64,000 bases of DNA from Lysinibacillus halotolerans. Lineage in GTDB: Bacteria > Bacillota > Bacilli > Bacillales_A > Planococcaceae. The stretch covers positions 1 through 64,000 of the forward strand of contig NZ_RHLQ01000004.1 of NCBI RefSeq assembly GCF_003711845.1, given 5' to 3'. This document shows, one piece after another, positions 18,431 to 28,308 of the stretch. The translations under genes and the position numbers were made by a program. Positions within the stretch are counted from its first letter, which is position 1; each line of letters begins with the position of its first letter. A model generated the notes under the pieces. That model was not told the DNA's origin. It made no database searches and saw nothing but the letters and a program-made list of their open reading frames with translations.

Positions 18431-19963
18431 TTACTGAATAAAGTCAAATAGTGGTTTACCTGTCATTTCTTGTGGTTGTTTGATACCTAACAATTTTAAC
18501 ATAGTTGGAGCTAGGTCGGCTAAAATGCCTCCATCTCTAATCACTATATTTTGTTTTGTGACAATAACCGGTACAGGATTTGTTGTATGGGCTGTCATCG
18601 GTTCTCCTTCAATCGTCACGACTTCATCGGAATTACCGTGGTCAGCCGTAATAATTGCCGCTCCACCTTTAGCTAGTATTGCGTCAACTACTTTTCCTAA
18701 ACATTCATCCACTGCTTCAATTGCTTTAATCGTCGGTTCAAGCATACCGCTATGGCCGACCATATCTGGATTTGCATAGTTTAAAATAATCGCATCAAAC
18801 TTATCAATGGACTCTAATAAGGCATCTGTTACTTCATATGCACTCATTTCTGGTTTTAAATCATATGTAGCAACCTTAGGGGAGGCGATTAAAATTCTTT
18901 CCTCTCCTGGGAATTTTTCTTCCCTTCCCCCACTCATAAAGAATGTGACATGGGGATATTTTTCAGTTTCTGCAATACGAAGCTGCGTTAAACCTTCCCT
19001 TGCAATGACTTCACCGACAGTATTGACTAGATCTACATTTTCAAACGCTACATCTGCCTTTACATCGTGACTATAGTGGGTAAACGTAACGAATTTTAAA
19101 TTTGTCGGATGTTTCTCAGATAATTTAAAGCCGATAAATTGATCGTTCGTAAACACTGTTGATAACTGAATCGCCCGGTCCGGTCTAAAATTGAAAAATA
19201 CGACCGCATCGTTTGTATCAACAGTAGCAACCGGTTTTCCTTCTTCCGTAATGACAAAAGGAATAACAAACTCGTCTACGACATCACGGGAATAGGATGA
19301 TTCCACGCCGATTTTAGCCGATACGGCCGTTTGACCGATGCCATCTACTAATGCGTTATACGTTAATTGAACCCGTTCCCAACGTTTGTCTCTATCCATT
19401 GCATAATAGCGGCCATGAATAGAAGCAAATTTTCCGACACCAATTTCATTCATTTGCTTTTCTGTTTCTTCGATATACTCAATGGCTGTAGTTGGTCCTA
19501 CATCCCGGCCATCTAAGAAACCATGAACGTACACTTCTTCTAAACCATTGGCCTTTGCTAATTTTAATAAAGCAAATAAATGCTCATAGTGACTATGAAC
19601 GCCACCATCAGAAAGAAGTCCCATTAAATGTAGTTTCGAATTATTCGCTTTTGCATGTTCGACCGCAGCTAAAAATTTTTCGTTTTTATAAAAGTCACCT
19701 TCACGGATTGATTTATGGATTCTCGTTAAACTTTGATATACGATTCGGCCCGCACCGATGTTTAAGTGACCTACTTCAGAATTTCCCATTTGACCATCCG
19801 GTAAACCGACAGCTTCCCCACTAGCTGTTAATGTTGAGTGGGGAAATTGGGACCAGTATCGATCAAAATTCGGTTTTTTACTTTGAGCGACCGCATTTCC
19901 GAAGGTCTCATCGCGAAATGCGAAACCGTCTAAAATAATTAATGCAACTGGTTGTTTAGGCAT
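18431..19963 (-). CDS. gpmI: 2,3-bisphosphoglycerate-independent phosphoglycerate mutase
   Basis: 510 residues, standard for the manganese-dependent enzyme. The alkaline-phosphatase-like catalytic residue is Ser62 in [16 protein letters not shown]. The metal site also uses Asp12 in LILDGFA and the late HGNSDE and HTTNPVPV motifs; FLDGRDVGP marks the phosphotransferase domain. It interconverts 3- and 2-phosphoglycerate; in spore formers it is pH-sensitive and shuts down as spores acidify. The start overlaps the tpiA stop by 8 bases, with GGAGG inside the tpiA end, so translation is coupled. Confidence 0.97.
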   Translation of the reverse strand: MPKQPVALIILDGFAFRDETFGNAVAQSKKPNFDRYWSQFPHSTLTASGEAVGLPDGQMGNSEVGHLNIGAGRIVYQSLTRIHKSIREGDFYKNEKFLAAVEHAKANNSKLHLMGLLSDGGVHSHYEHLFALLKLAKANGLEEVYVHGFLDGRDVGPTTAIEYIEETEKQMNEIGVGKFASIHGRYYAMDRDKRWERVQLTYNALVDGIGQTAVSAKIGVESSYSRDVVDEFVIPFVITEEGKPVATVDTNDAVVFFNFRPDRAIQLSTVFTNDQFIGFKLSEKHPTNLKFVTFTHYSHDVKADVAFENVDLVNTVGEVIAREGLTQLRIAETEKYPHVTFFMSGGREEKFPGEERILIASPKVATYDLKPEMSAYEVTDALLESIDKFDAIILNYANPDMVGHSGMLEPTIKAIEAVDECLGKVVDAILAKGGAAIITADHGNSDEVVTIEGEPMTAHTTNPVPVIVTKQNIVIRDGGILADLAPTMLKLLGIKQPQEMTGKPLFDFIQ

Positions 19964-20717
19964 TGACTGCCGCCTCCAATAATTTTAAATAAGAATCTAC
20001 TTTTAAGCTTGCTCCACCAACAAGGGCTCCATCGATATGTTCCTTCGATAATAATTCATCAATGTTTTCTGGTTTTACACTACCACCATATTGAATGCGA
20101 ATACTTTCCGCAGCTTCTTGGCCGTATAACCCTTCAACGACTTCACGAATTTTACCGCAAACATGATTCGCATCATCTGCTGTTGCAGTTTTCCCTGTGC
20201 CAATTGCCCAAATTGGTTCATATGCAATGACCATATGTTTTACTTCTTCAGGAGTAAAGCCTTCAAGGGCAGCGGTAACTTGTGTCGAAACTTTCTCTTC
20301 TGTTTGACCAGACTCTCGCTCTTCCAACGTTTCTCCGCAACAAATAATCGGTACAATCCCGTTGATTAATGCTGCTCGAACTTTTTTATTTACCGCTTCA
20401 TCCGTTTCGTTGAAATACTCACGACGTTCGGAATGCCCTAAAATGACGTAGTCTACATTAATGGATGCTAGTTGGGAAGGACTAATTTCCCCTGTAAAAG
20501 CACCTTCATTTTCAAAATGCATGTTTTGGGCACCGATTGCTAAATCCGTTTCCGTTGCTACATCAACTAACGTTGGTAAATAAAGAGCTGGAGCACAAAT
20601 TACTGCATCTACTTTGTCTTCAGAAGGAACTTGTTCACGTACTGCCTCTGCGAATTCCACTGCCTCATCAAAACTTTTATACATTTTCCAGTTCCCTGCG
20701 ATGATCGGTTTGCGCAT
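19956..20717 (-). CDS. tpiA: triosephosphate isomerase
   Basis: 253 residues, a TIM barrel with all catalytic residues: Lys11 in GNWKMYKS, His95 in ILGHSERRE, Glu167 in [11 protein letters not shown], and the phosphate loops YGGSVKPEN and [10 protein letters not shown]. It interconverts dihydroxyacetone phosphate and glyceraldehyde 3-phosphate. Ribosome site TAAGGAGG precedes the ATG. It sits 61 bases after pgk and overlaps gpmI by 8 bases. Confidence 0.98.
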   Translation of the reverse strand: MRKPIIAGNWKMYKSFDEAVEFAEAVREQVPSEDKVDAVICAPALYLPTLVDVATETDLAIGAQNMHFENEGAFTGEISPSQLASINVDYVILGHSERREYFNETDEAVNKKVRAALINGIVPIICCGETLEERESGQTEEKVSTQVTAALEGFTPEEVKHMVIAYEPIWAIGTGKTATADDANHVCGKIREVVEGLYGQEAAESIRIQYGGSVKPENIDELLSKEHIDGALVGGASLKVDSYLKLLEAAVNA

Positions 20718-20778
20718 GAAAATGCCTCCTTAAATTTCCGCTCTGGCGACTACTTTTAATGTACCACCATAAGCATTT

Positions 20779-21963
20779 TTATTTATCGTTTAATGCTACG
20801 ATTCCCGGAAGTTGTTTCCCTTCCATTAACTCAAGTGAAGCGCCGCCACCAGTTGAAATATGATCCATTTGATCGGCTACTTCGAATTTTTCTACCGCAG
20901 CTGCAGAATCGCCACCACCAATAATTGTGTAGCCTTCTGTTTCAGCCATTGCTTGTGCTACTGTTTTTGTACCATTTGCAAATTTGTCCATTTCAAACAC
21001 ACCCATAGGACCATTCCAAATGATTAGCTTAGATTGTTTAATAATTTCTGCATAACGTTCTGCTGTTTTCGGACCAATGTCTAGACCCATCCAGTCTTCT
21101 GGAATGTCTTCGATCGAAACAACTTTTGTTTGGGCATCTTTTGAAAATTCATTCGCTACAACAGTATCAATTGGCATATGAAGTTGTACACCTTTTTCTT
21201 TTGCCTTTGCGATGAATCCTTGGGCTAACTCAATTTTATCTTCTTCCAATAAGGATTTACCGATGGAATATCCTTGAGCTTTTGTAAATGTGAAAGAAAG
21301 TCCTCCACCGATAATTAAATGGTCTACTTTATCTAATAGATTTTCAATAACCCCGATTTTGTCCTTAACCTTTGCGCCACCGATAATGGCAGTAAACGGT
21401 CTTTCAGGATTCGATAAAGCCTTCCCCAATACATCCAATTCTTTTTCCATTAATAAGCCAGATACTGCAGGAATGTATTTCGCAATTCCTTCTGTTGATG
21501 CATGGGCACGGTGGGCAGCGCCAAAGGCATCATTGACATAAATGTCAGCTAATTTAGCGAAGGATTTAGATAATTCTTCATCATTTTTCTCTTCACCTTT
21601 ATGGAAACGAACGTTTTCTAATAGGACGATATCGCCTTCTTTCATGTTTCCAACCGTTGTTTCTACTTCTTCCCCAATGGACTCGTCTAATTTAATAACC
21701 GGTTGTCCAATTAGTTTCGATAAATGGTGTCCAACTGCTGTTAGGCGTAACTCTTCTTTCACTTCACCCTTTGGTCTGCCTAAATGGGAAGCTAAAATAA
21801 CTTTTGCTCCTGAATTTACTAATTGTTGGATCGTTGGGATTGCCGCGCGTATACGTGTATTATCTGTAATTTCGCCATTCTCCATCGGAACGTTGAAATC
21901 CACACGTACAAATACTCGTTTTCCCTTTACTTCTACATCATTCATTGTCTTCTTTAAAAACAT
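20779..21963 (-). CDS. pgk: phosphoglycerate kinase
   Basis: 394 residues from the ATG at 21963 behind GAAGGAGG; an in-frame TTG upstream overlaps the ribosome site. It has N-domain substrate residues ([30 protein letters not shown]), the hinge, and a C-domain nucleotide site ([40 protein letters not shown]). It makes ATP and 3-phosphoglycerate from 1,3-bisphosphoglycerate. The gap to gapA is 270 bases and contains a strong terminator, so pgk may also have its own promoter, but I could not define one with confidence. Confidence 0.98.
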   Translation of the reverse strand: MFLKKTMNDVEVKGKRVFVRVDFNVPMENGEITDNTRIRAAIPTIQQLVNSGAKVILASHLGRPKGEVKEELRLTAVGHHLSKLIGQPVIKLDESIGEEVETTVGNMKEGDIVLLENVRFHKGEEKNDEELSKSFAKLADIYVNDAFGAAHRAHASTEGIAKYIPAVSGLLMEKELDVLGKALSNPERPFTAIIGGAKVKDKIGVIENLLDKVDHLIIGGGLSFTFTKAQGYSIGKSLLEEDKIELAQGFIAKAKEKGVQLHMPIDTVVANEFSKDAQTKVVSIEDIPEDWMGLDIGPKTAERYAEIIKQSKLIIWNGPMGVFEMDKFANGTKTVAQAMAETEGYTIIGGGDSAAAVEKFEVADQMDHISTGGGASLELMEGKQLPGIVALNDK

Positions 21964-22088
21964 GGAAGAAGCCTCCTTCAAATCAATCGAGAATCGATTT
22001 CCTATGGTATTTAAAACTGCTTTTTATAAGTAAGATAAACAATATATCCTTTACCTTACGACGTGAAATGTACGCCGTCTAACCTTCG

Positions 22089-22125
22089 AAAAAAAAGCGA
22101 TGGGTAGTTTACTCCATCGCTTTTT
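22089..22125 (-). terminator. terminator-like hairpin between gapA and pgk
   Basis: A 12-bp stem AAAAAGCGATGG/CCATCGCTTTTT with a 10-base loop and a T-rich tail on the minus strand. It would give extra gapA message relative to the rest of the operon. Confidence 0.85.
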
Positions 22126-22233
22126 ACCCCCCATTATTATAAATGGTAATAATTATAAAGGCTATACTTTTTATATACTACAAGGCAAATATGCCACATA
22201 TTTTTAAAAAGTATAACACATTAAACCTATTCT

Positions 22234-23232
22234 TTATTGTTGTGTAATGTATTTAGATAAATCTAATAGTCGATTAGAATATCCAATTTCATTGTCGTAC
22301 CATGCAAGTACTTTAATCATATTATTATCTAATACCATAGTAGATAATCCATCCACAGTTGAAGAATGACGGTTACCGTTGTAGTCGATTGAAACTAAAG
22401 GTAATTCGTTATAGTCAAGAATACCTTTTAGCTCACCGCTTGCTGCTTCTTTTAACGCATTATTAACATCTTCTGGTGTTACAGTTGTATTTAACTCAGC
22501 CACTAGGTCCACACAAGATACGTTAGGTGTTGGTACACGCATAGAGAAACCATCTAATTTCCCTTTTAATTGCGGTAAAACTTTCGCAACCGCTACGGCA
22601 GCACCAGTAGTTGTTGGAATCATTGATACAGCACCTGCACGGGCACGTCTTGGGTCACTATGTGGGAAGTCTAAAATACGTTGGTCATTTGTATAAGAGT
22701 GAATTGTTGTCATCAAGCCGCGTTTAATGCCGAATTTTTCATCCAATACTTTCGCAACAGGTGATAAACAGTTTGTTGTACAAGATGCATTGGAAATGAC
22801 ATTTTGACTTGGATCATATTCCGTATGGTTAACGCCCATTACATAAGTTGGCATGTCGCCTTTTGCAGGAGCAGATAAAATCGCTTTTTTCGCACCAGCT
22901 TGCACGTGTAATGAAACTTCTTCCATTGAACGGAATCTACCAGTAGATTCAATTACTACATCGATATCTAGCTCACCCCATGGTAAATTCGCAGGGTCTT
23001 TTTCAGAAAGAACTTTTACTCTTTTACCATCGACGATGAACGCATTATCTTCTGATTGTACTTCTCCGTTATATATACCGTGAACTGAGTCAAATTTTAA
23101 AAGATGAGCCAGTTGATGAGCATCTGATAAGTCATTTACAGCAACAACTTCAAATTCATTCGATTGAATTGCCTCACGAAAAACTAATCTACCAATACGT
23201 CCAAACCCGTTAATTGCAATTCTGATTGCCAT
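22234..23232 (-). CDS. gapA: glyceraldehyde-3-phosphate dehydrogenase (glycolytic GapA type)
   Basis: 332 residues from the ATG at 23232 behind TTGGAGG. Rossmann motif INGFGRIGR at 7-15. Asp34 (AVNDLS) indicates NAD preference. Catalytic Cys151 lies in SNASCTTNC and His178 in TTIHSYTND. It oxidises glyceraldehyde 3-phosphate to 1,3-bisphosphoglycerate. The position directly behind cggR shows it is the glycolytic GapA and not the gluconeogenic GapB. Expression is expected to be released from CggR by fructose 1,6-bisphosphate, as in B. subtilis. Confidence 0.97.
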   Translation of the reverse strand: MAIRIAINGFGRIGRLVFREAIQSNEFEVVAVNDLSDAHQLAHLLKFDSVHGIYNGEVQSEDNAFIVDGKRVKVLSEKDPANLPWGELDIDVVIESTGRFRSMEEVSLHVQAGAKKAILSAPAKGDMPTYVMGVNHTEYDPSQNVISNASCTTNCLSPVAKVLDEKFGIKRGLMTTIHSYTNDQRILDFPHSDPRRARAGAVSMIPTTTGAAVAVAKVLPQLKGKLDGFSMRVPTPNVSCVDLVAELNTTVTPEDVNNALKEAASGELKGILDYNELPLVSIDYNGNRHSSTVDGLSTMVLDNNMIKVLAWYDNEIGYSNRLLDLSKYITQQ

Positions 23233-23327
23233 ATCAAATTCCTCCAAATAAAAAATTTATTTATAATATTTCTTAAGGCCTTTAAAAGTTTAGCCTAAAT
23301 AAAACTTATTTATCCGTGATTTACTTG

Positions 23328-24374
23328 CTATAAGGAAAGTTCATTCGTTGAACTTTGTAACATTTCATTTGCAGCACCTTCGTCCGTAATTAACGTCGTT
23401 TGCTTTGCTGCATTTTTAAAGTAGGCTTGAATCGCTTTCGCTTTCATCGAGCCTCCTGCCACAGCGATAATTTGCGGACTATTTTTCACTTCGTTTAGCT
23501 GAATGCCAATCGTATTTATTCGGTATATTACTTCACCAAACTCATCAAAATAATAACCAAAGGCTTCGCCAATCGCATTTTTTTCCTTTAACAAATTGAG
23601 TATTTCTTCGCTGGAATGACGTCGGTTCGCCATATCTTTTGCCGTACCGATTCCATGGATGACAATATCAATATGTTCATACAAATCAAGCACTTCTTTT
23701 ACAACGGGCTCTTCGCTCATCGTTGCGTAGGCTGCTTCACTTAAATTTTCTGGCAAATACAATGTGCGGAAGTCCGCACCACATTTCGAAGCAAATTGGG
23801 AAACTAGGGTATTAGCTTGTAAATTCATTTGATTCCCAAAACTACCTCGTGCAGCGACAAAGGTTAACGTGCTGAGCGTTTTTGTCGGTGACAAAAACTT
23901 CGGTAGTGATGCAATTGTGCTACCGCCCGTTATGGCAACCTTCTGCTCCTTTTTAGCAATGTTTGTTAAATAGAGAGCTGCTTCTTTTCCTAAATGTTGC
24001 TTAATACTTTCATCCGCATCAACATCTCCAGGGACGATGATAACTTTTTCTATCCCTAACAATTGGGCAAGTTTTTTCTCTTTTAAGCTTAAACCGGAAA
24101 GTTCTTGGAAAACTTCTTTTAAATTTTCTAAAGCTTCATATCCCTTTTCGGTACATATCATTCCCTTTTGGGACGTTTCAATTAAATTTTGATTCATCAG
24201 CAATGTCGTTTCATTCCGAACAGTTCGTTCTGAAACATCTAATGTATCTAATATCGTTCTCCTTCCAACAGGTCCCGATACTGCAATGATTTGAAGTATT
24301 CGATACCTTAAAGGAAAGATTGTGGAAAGCTCAGGAATAAGTTGCTGAACTAACTTATAAGGATCATGTTTTAT
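23328..24374 (-). CDS. cggR: central glycolytic genes regulator CggR
   Basis: 348 residues if translation begins at 24374. It is a SorC/DeoR-family repressor: a winged helix at the N terminus (RYRILQIIAVSGPVGRRTI, VSERTVRNE) and a sugar-phosphate effector domain (VIIVPGDVDAD, KVAITGGSTIA, GIGTAKDMANRR, IAVAGGSMKAKAI). It represses its own gapA operon until fructose 1,6-bisphosphate binds. The start is odd. A strong GGAGGTG site (24382-24388) is followed 9 bases later by ATA in the correct frame; no ATG, GTG or TTG fits. A longer frame begins upstream, but those codons are the promoter and operator. Family alignment supports starting here. A sequencing or natural point change from ATG to ATA is the other explanation. 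Confidence 0.9.
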   Translation of the reverse strand: MKHDPYKLVQQLIPELSTIFPLRYRILQIIAVSGPVGRRTILDTLDVSERTVRNETTLLMNQNLIETSQKGMICTEKGYEALENLKEVFQELSGLSLKEKKLAQLLGIEKVIIVPGDVDADESIKQHLGKEAALYLTNIAKKEQKVAITGGSTIASLPKFLSPTKTLSTLTFVAARGSFGNQMNLQANTLVSQFASKCGADFRTLYLPENLSEAAYATMSEEPVVKEVLDLYEHIDIVIHGIGTAKDMANRRHSSEEILNLLKEKNAIGEAFGYYFDEFGEVIYRINTIGIQLNEVKNSPQIIAVAGGSMKAKAIQAYFKNAAKQTTLITDEGAANEMLQSSTNELSL

Positions 24375-24396
24375 GAAAACACACCTCCAGTTGGGT

Positions 24397-24430
24397 AGAT
24401 TTTGTCCCACTAAATATTTTTCGTCCCACA
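24397..24430 (-). promoter_or_regulatory. CggR operator
   Basis: Direct repeats GTGGGAC at 24423-24429 and 24404-24410 (minus strand), 19 bp apart, each followed by an AT-rich half resembling the TGTC half of the B. subtilis operator (CGGGAC-N6-TGTC repeated every 20 bp). They lie downstream of the -10, as in the known roadblock arrangement. Confidence 0.8.
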
Positions 24431-24455
24431 TAGGGTAAAAAAATATTCTACGTAA

Positions 24456-24484
24456 AGTATACAATTTTCTATAAAAATCTACAA
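24456..24484 (-). promoter_or_regulatory. sigma-A promoter of cggR-gapA
   Basis: TTGTAG (24479-24484), 17-base spacer, TATACT (24456-24461). The predicted start near 24449 places the operator at about +20 and the ribosome site at about +61. Confidence 0.75.
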
Positions 24485-24508
24485 ATGATTTCAACCATTT
24501 TTTTCAAA

Positions 24509-24533
24509 GCACTTCATTTTAACGATGAAGTGC
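24509..24533 (-). terminator. hairpin at the 3' end of the glutaredoxin-like gene
   Basis: Perfect 9-bp stem GCACTTCAT/ATGAAGTGC overlapping the stop codon. The following T run is short (TTTGA), so it is a weak terminator at best. Confidence 0.45.
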
Positions 24534-24752
24534 CTCATAAAGGGTAACATAGTCTAAATTTCCATATTGTATAATTTGATCATCTTTTTCAACGACTGGA
24601 ATCATCAACATATATTTTTCATGCAATTGTTCATTTTCTTCTATATTAATAACCTCAATATCAAAATCCATATCTTCTTGGACAAGCTTTAATGTAAGCA
24701 AACCTTCTTCACATAATAAACAATTTGGTCGACTATAAAAATTGATTTTCAT
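24519..24752 (-). CDS. glutaredoxin-family (thioredoxin-fold) protein
   Basis: 77 residues starting MKINFYSRPNCLLCEEG at the ATG at 24752 behind TGGAGG. A CxxC pair (Cys11, Cys14) at the start of the first helix and a cis-proline segment (MIPVVEKDDQ) mark a thioredoxin fold of the DUF836/glutaredoxin-like type. It probably acts as a small thiol-disulfide exchange protein; its partner is unknown. A gene of this type is found just upstream of cggR in several Bacillus, from memory. Confidence 0.85.
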   Translation of the reverse strand: MKINFYSRPNCLLCEEGLLTLKLVQEDMDFDIEVINIEENEQLHEKYMLMIPVVEKDDQIIQYGNLDYVTLYEALHR

Positions 24753-24804
24753 CTTTCTTTTCCTCCACATTCGTTCAACTGTTTATAGCATTACAAAAAT
24801 GAGC

Positions 24805-24835
24805 TGAATAATCAAATTGTAACTTACACAAACTA
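24805..24835 (+). promoter_or_regulatory. sigma-G/F-like sporulation promoter of the coat protein gene
   Basis: TGAATA (24805-24810), an 18-base spacer and CAAACTA (24829-24835) fit the forespore consensus (GNATR-18-CANNNTA). The predicted start near 24842 is 37 bases before the coding region. Confidence 0.55.
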
Positions 24836-24878
24836 ATGTCGTACAATTTGTACACTAAATTCTGGGAGGAAAAAATTT

Positions 24879-25499
24879 ATGGAAAATCAATTCATGAATG
24901 AATCTCAAGCAATGCAAGGAAATATGCCACTTTCGATGAACCATGGTGCCCATGAAGTATTAGACGTTCATGAAGTTCTAAGTGCTTCCATTGGTGCAAT
25001 GAACACATTTATCTTCTTCCGTCCTCACGTACAAGACCAAGAACTTCTAAATATTTTGGATAGACAATATGCCTTCATGTTAGACGAGTACAATATTACG
25101 GCTGAATGTTTCAAAACAGGACAAGATCCAAGTCACCCTACTCGTTCTTACAAAATGCAAATGGGTAACGATACAAAATACGGTTTAACACCTGGCCAAC
25201 CGAAAAAACCGATGACTTCTGCAAACGAAATCAATGACGGTATTATTTCAGGCTTCTTATTAAACTGTCATAAAATGGGGGCAACTGGTAAAACAACGGC
25301 AGCCCTTGAATCAACAAACCCAGTAGTACGTCGTGTATTACAAGACTCTATCCAAAACTGTATCGAAATGGCATACGAATTATCTCTTTACCAAAACAAA
25401 AATGGTTACTACCAAGTACCACAACTTTCATCACAAGATATGCAAACGATGTTAAATATGTACGGGCAAGCAGATAAAGCAAAAGATATGCCAAACTAA
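24879..25499 (+). CDS. CotF-family spore coat protein
   Basis: 206 residues with a ferritin-like helical CotF domain (about 25-190): HEVLDVHEVLSASIGAMNTF, YAFMLDEYNITAECF, and the late NPVVRRVLQDSIQNCIEMAYELSLYQN segment. Methionine, asparagine and glutamine enrich both ends. Proteins of this family (B. subtilis YhcQ, YraF/G, CotF) are made in sporulation and found in or under the coat. Ribosome site GGGAGG precedes the ATG. It carries a forespore-type promoter and is a single-gene unit. Its presence shows that the organism forms spores. Confidence 0.88.
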   Translation: MENQFMNESQAMQGNMPLSMNHGAHEVLDVHEVLSASIGAMNTFIFFRPHVQDQELLNILDRQYAFMLDEYNITAECFKTGQDPSHPTRSYKMQMGNDTKYGLTPGQPKKPMTSANEINDGIISGFLLNCHKMGATGKTTAALESTNPVVRRVLQDSIQNCIEMAYELSLYQNKNGYYQVPQLSSQDMQTMLNMYGQADKAKDMPN

Positions 25500-25502
25500 A
25501 AT

Positions 25503-25542
25503 AAACAAATCCATTTGATGGCATCATCAAATGGATTTGTTT
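25503..25542. terminator. bidirectional terminator between the coat protein and ABC transporter genes
   Basis: Perfect 18-bp stem (25503-25520 with 25525-25542) with loop GCAT and T-rich flanks on both strands, placed between convergent genes. Confidence 0.9.
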
Positions 25543-25546
25543 TCAT

Positions 25547-26269
25547 TTATAATACTTTTCCTAAAAAGGCTTTCGTTCGTTCATTTTGAGGACGACTAAA
25601 TAATTCTTCAGGATTTCCTTGTTCCACAATATACCCACCATCCATAAACACGACCCGATCCGCCACTTCTCGGGCAAAGCCCATTTCATGGGTGACAACA
25701 ACCATCGTCATTCCTTCAACGGCTAATTGTTTCATCACATCTAATACTTCCTTTACCATTTCAGGGTCAAGGGCAGATGTTGGTTCATCAAACAACATCA
25801 CTTTCGGTTTCATCGCGAGGGCCCGCGCAATGGCTACCCGCTGTTGTTGCCCACCGGAAAGCTGTTCAGGATAATTGTACGCCTTTTCCTTTAAACCTAC
25901 TTTATCTAATAGTTCCAAGGCAAGGTTTTCCCCATCCTTTTTGTCCATTTTACGTATGAGCATTGGCGCCATCGTAATATTTTCAATCACTGTCATATGG
26001 GGAAATAAATTAAACTGTTGAAATACCATTCCGACTTCCGTTCGGATTTCGTTTATGTTCGTTTTCGGATCATTGACCATAACCCCATTAATATAAATCG
26101 CACCATCGGTAATTTCCTCTAATAAATTGATACATCTTAAAAACGTACTTTTACCAGAACCCGATGGACCGATTACACAAACTACTTCCTTTTCATGAAC
26201 TTCATAGTTAATTCCCTTTAATACTTCTAATTTTCCGTAAGCTTTGTGTAAATTTTCTACTTTTATCAT
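25547..26269 (-). CDS. polar amino-acid ABC transporter, ATP-binding protein
   Basis: 240 residues. Walker [10 protein letters not shown] near 33-41, Q-loop [13 protein letters not shown], signature [15 protein letters not shown] near 133, Walker [15 protein letters not shown], and the switch histidine in [16 protein letters not shown]. The sequence is of the GlnQ/ArtM polar amino-acid uptake type. Its ATG overlaps the permease stop by 4 bases. The three-gene order binding protein, permease, ATPase is standard. Confidence 0.95.
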   Translation of the reverse strand: MIKVENLHKAYGKLEVLKGINYEVHEKEVVCVIGPSGSGKSTFLRCINLLEEITDGAIYINGVMVNDPKTNINEIRTEVGMVFQQFNLFPHMTVIENITMAPMLIRKMDKKDGENLALELLDKVGLKEKAYNYPEQLSGGQQQRVAIARALAMKPKVMLFDEPTSALDPEMVKEVLDVMKQLAVEGMTMVVVTHEMGFAREVADRVVFMDGGYIVEQGNPEELFSRPQNERTKAFLGKVL

Positions 26270-26973
26270 GATGCAATCCGCTCCTCTCGTTTTTTCCGCG
26301 GATTGTAATGGATACTAAACCGTCTCTCAACATATGCAATTAGTTTCGCTACAGCATACGTTAAAATTAAATACATAATTGCTGCCACTAAGTAAGGTTC
26401 CCAGAAACGTTGGTAAGCGCCTGCTACCACTTTCGCTGCATATAAAATATCATTCGCAGCAATAACCGTTACAAGGGAAGAATCCTTTAATAATGCAATA
26501 AATTCATTACCTAATGGTGGAATCATTCGACGAAAGGCTTGAGGTAATATAATTTTCCGCATCGCTTGGCGTTCCGTTAATCCAAGGGAGCGGGCAGCTT
26601 CCATTTGACCTTTATCAATCGATTCAATCCCGGCACGGATAATTTCTGCATTATAAGCGGCACTATTTAAAATGAGGGCTGTTATACCGGAAACCAAAAA
26701 ACCAAAGGATTGACCGAAAACCGCGGGTATAAATGCTAAATGAATGATTAATATTTGAACTAACATTGGCGTTCCACGGAAAAGATCTACATAAATTTTA
26801 CAAGGCCAATAAACCCATCTTTTTTTAGACGTTTTACCTAATCCTAGTAATAACCCTAGTACGATACCTCCTAAATAACCGCATATCGTTAAAATAATCG
26901 TCACCCATAAACCATTTATAAAAAACTCACGGTAGTCCCAGACAATATCCCACCGCATATCTAAGAAGTTCAT
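26266..26973 (-). CDS. amino-acid ABC transporter permease
   Basis: 235 residues from the ATG at 26973 behind TTGGAGGTG; an upstream TTG is inside that site. HisM/GlnP-type permease with about five membrane helices, the [20 protein letters not shown] start typical of the family, and the EAA loop [20 protein letters not shown] that docks to the ATPase. It forms the channel for uptake of a polar, probably basic, amino acid. Its end overlaps the ATPase gene. Confidence 0.94.
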   Translation of the reverse strand: MNFLDMRWDIVWDYREFFINGLWVTIILTICGYLGGIVLGLLLGLGKTSKKRWVYWPCKIYVDLFRGTPMLVQILIIHLAFIPAVFGQSFGFLVSGITALILNSAAYNAEIIRAGIESIDKGQMEAARSLGLTERQAMRKIILPQAFRRMIPPLGNEFIALLKDSSLVTVIAANDILYAAKVVAGAYQRFWEPYLVAAIMYLILTYAVAKLIAYVERRFSIHYNPRKKREERIAS

Positions 26974-26992
26974 CTGAAACACCTCCAACTAA

Positions 26993-27793
26993 TTAATCCA
27001 GCTCTTGACCTGTAATTTCAGCCAATTTACCATTCTCTTTAATTTTTTGAAGGCCTTCATTTAATTGTTCAAGCACTTCTGTATTTCCCTTTTTCACCAT
27101 TAACCCGTAATATTCTTTTTCAAAACTATCATCCTCGATCGCTTTTAATTTCGAATCTGGGTTGTTTTTAATATATTCAAGAATGACGGCGTTATCTCCA
27201 ATAGCCGCATCTACAGTACCATTAATCACTTCTTGAATCGCAATTGGCGTTGTTTCGTAAGGTAAAATATTCGTGCTTGTTTTCCCTTGTAGATCTTGGG
27301 CTGCGTAATGACCAGTCGTATTAATTTGTACTCCGATTTTTTTATCTTTTAAATCATCAAGTTTAGTAATATCCGAATCTTCTTTTGTGACGATTAATTG
27401 GGTAGCCTCATAGTACGGTTCTGTGAAATCATAAGTTTCTTTCCGCTCATCCGTTATTGTAATCGCAGAAATACCTAAATCAATTTCTCCATTTGTTATT
27501 TGTTGGAATAACGGCTCCCATCCAACGTTATTAATTTCAAACTCTACTCCAATTTCTTCCCCTATTGCTTTCACAATATCAATATCAATACCGACAATAT
27601 TCCCACTATTGTCAAAGGATTCGAAAGGTGCATAGGCAGCATCTGTACCTACTACTAGTTTCGTTGTTTCCCCTTCAGTACTTGTTGAGTCGGATGATCC
27701 GGAAGCTCCATTCTCTTCTGCACCACATGCAGCTAAAATAAGTGAAGCGGCAGCAAAAGGCATCAATAGCTTAAATAAATTTTTCTTTAACAT
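26993..27793 (-). CDS. amino-acid ABC transporter, substrate-binding lipoprotein
   Basis: 266 residues. A signal peptide with lipobox LAAC places the lipidated cysteine at position 23, followed by a low-complexity Ser/Gly/Thr/Glu linker and a type II periplasmic-binding fold (LVVGTDAAYAPFESFD, IGEEIGVEFEINNVGWEPLF, DLGISAITITDERKETYDFTEPYY). GTDAAYAPFE is common in arginine/lysine-type binding proteins, so a basic amino acid is the best guess. It would be lipidated by Lgt, encoded at 43378-44199. Ribosome site GAAGGAGG precedes the ATG. Confidence 0.94.
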   Translation of the reverse strand: MLKKNLFKLLMPFAAASLILAACGAEENGASGSSDSTSTEGETTKLVVGTDAAYAPFESFDNSGNIVGIDIDIVKAIGEEIGVEFEINNVGWEPLFQQITNGEIDLGISAITITDERKETYDFTEPYYEATQLIVTKEDSDITKLDDLKDKKIGVQINTTGHYAAQDLQGKTSTNILPYETTPIAIQEVINGTVDAAIGDNAVILEYIKNNPDSKLKAIEDDSFEKEYYGLMVKKGNTEVLEQLNEGLQKIKENGKLAEITGQELD

Positions 27794-28034
27794 CGTATTC
27801 CTCCTTCAAAATAAGTGATTCATATTATTCTATAATCAGAAAATTGAAAATAAAATAAGTTTAGATATTCCCAATTATATAAAGTTCAAAATTTTAATAC
27901 AACATTTAATTTTCTAAATACTTAAAATAAATTGCGGATTATCGGTTATTTTTTACTAGAAACTATTATAGAAAAGTCGAATATTTATGACTTAAGAGGG
28001 GTTTTGTTTAGATTTCTTATTAATGTTCAAATAC
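27794..28034. other. upstream region of the amino-acid ABC operon
   Basis: No gene is visible. Very AT-rich. It must carry the operon promoter, but several weak -10 candidates (for example TAGAAT near 27826) lack a good -35, so I do not assign one. Confidence 0.4.
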
Positions 28035-28072
28035 AAAAAAAGACCCGAGAGTTCTAATTGAACTTTCGGATC
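28035..28072 (-). terminator. terminator downstream of tRNA-Arg
   Basis: Arms GACCCGAGAGTTC and GAACTTTCGGATC (two wobble or mismatch positions) around a 5-base loop, followed on the minus strand by seven T. It would end a transcript coming from the tRNA about 240 bases upstream. Confidence 0.8.
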
Positions 28073-28173
28073 TTGTTTCTTTATTCAAACCTCAAACTAA
28101 AATTATTCCATTATCGACGCTCATAAATTTATATATGAAAAAATTGGTAATGATAGTTTAAAGAGAATGAATT

Positions 28174-28267
28174 AGGGATAAAATGAATTGGTACAGTAAT
28201 TACATTTTATCCCTTATGTTTCATTCCCTCTGAATTTTAATAGGCTGCTAAAACTAGTAAAATTCAG
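28174..28267. repeat. two strong inverted repeats between tRNA-Arg and its terminator
   Basis: First: AGGGATAAAATG (28174-28185) with CATTTTATCCCT (28203-28214), extendable outward with small bulges. Second: CTGAATTTTA (28230-28239) with TAAAATTCAG (28258-28267). Neither has a T tract, and no open frame covers them. Confidence 0.7.
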
Positions 28268-28308
28268 GAAGGTATTACGTATTATATTATATAGTTAAAA
28301 CAGTAAAA

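Noticed and set aside
24375-24494. N-terminal extension of CggR by 40 residues
   Set aside because: These bases contain the promoter, CggR operator and ribosome-binding site, and the extension has no counterpart in the family.
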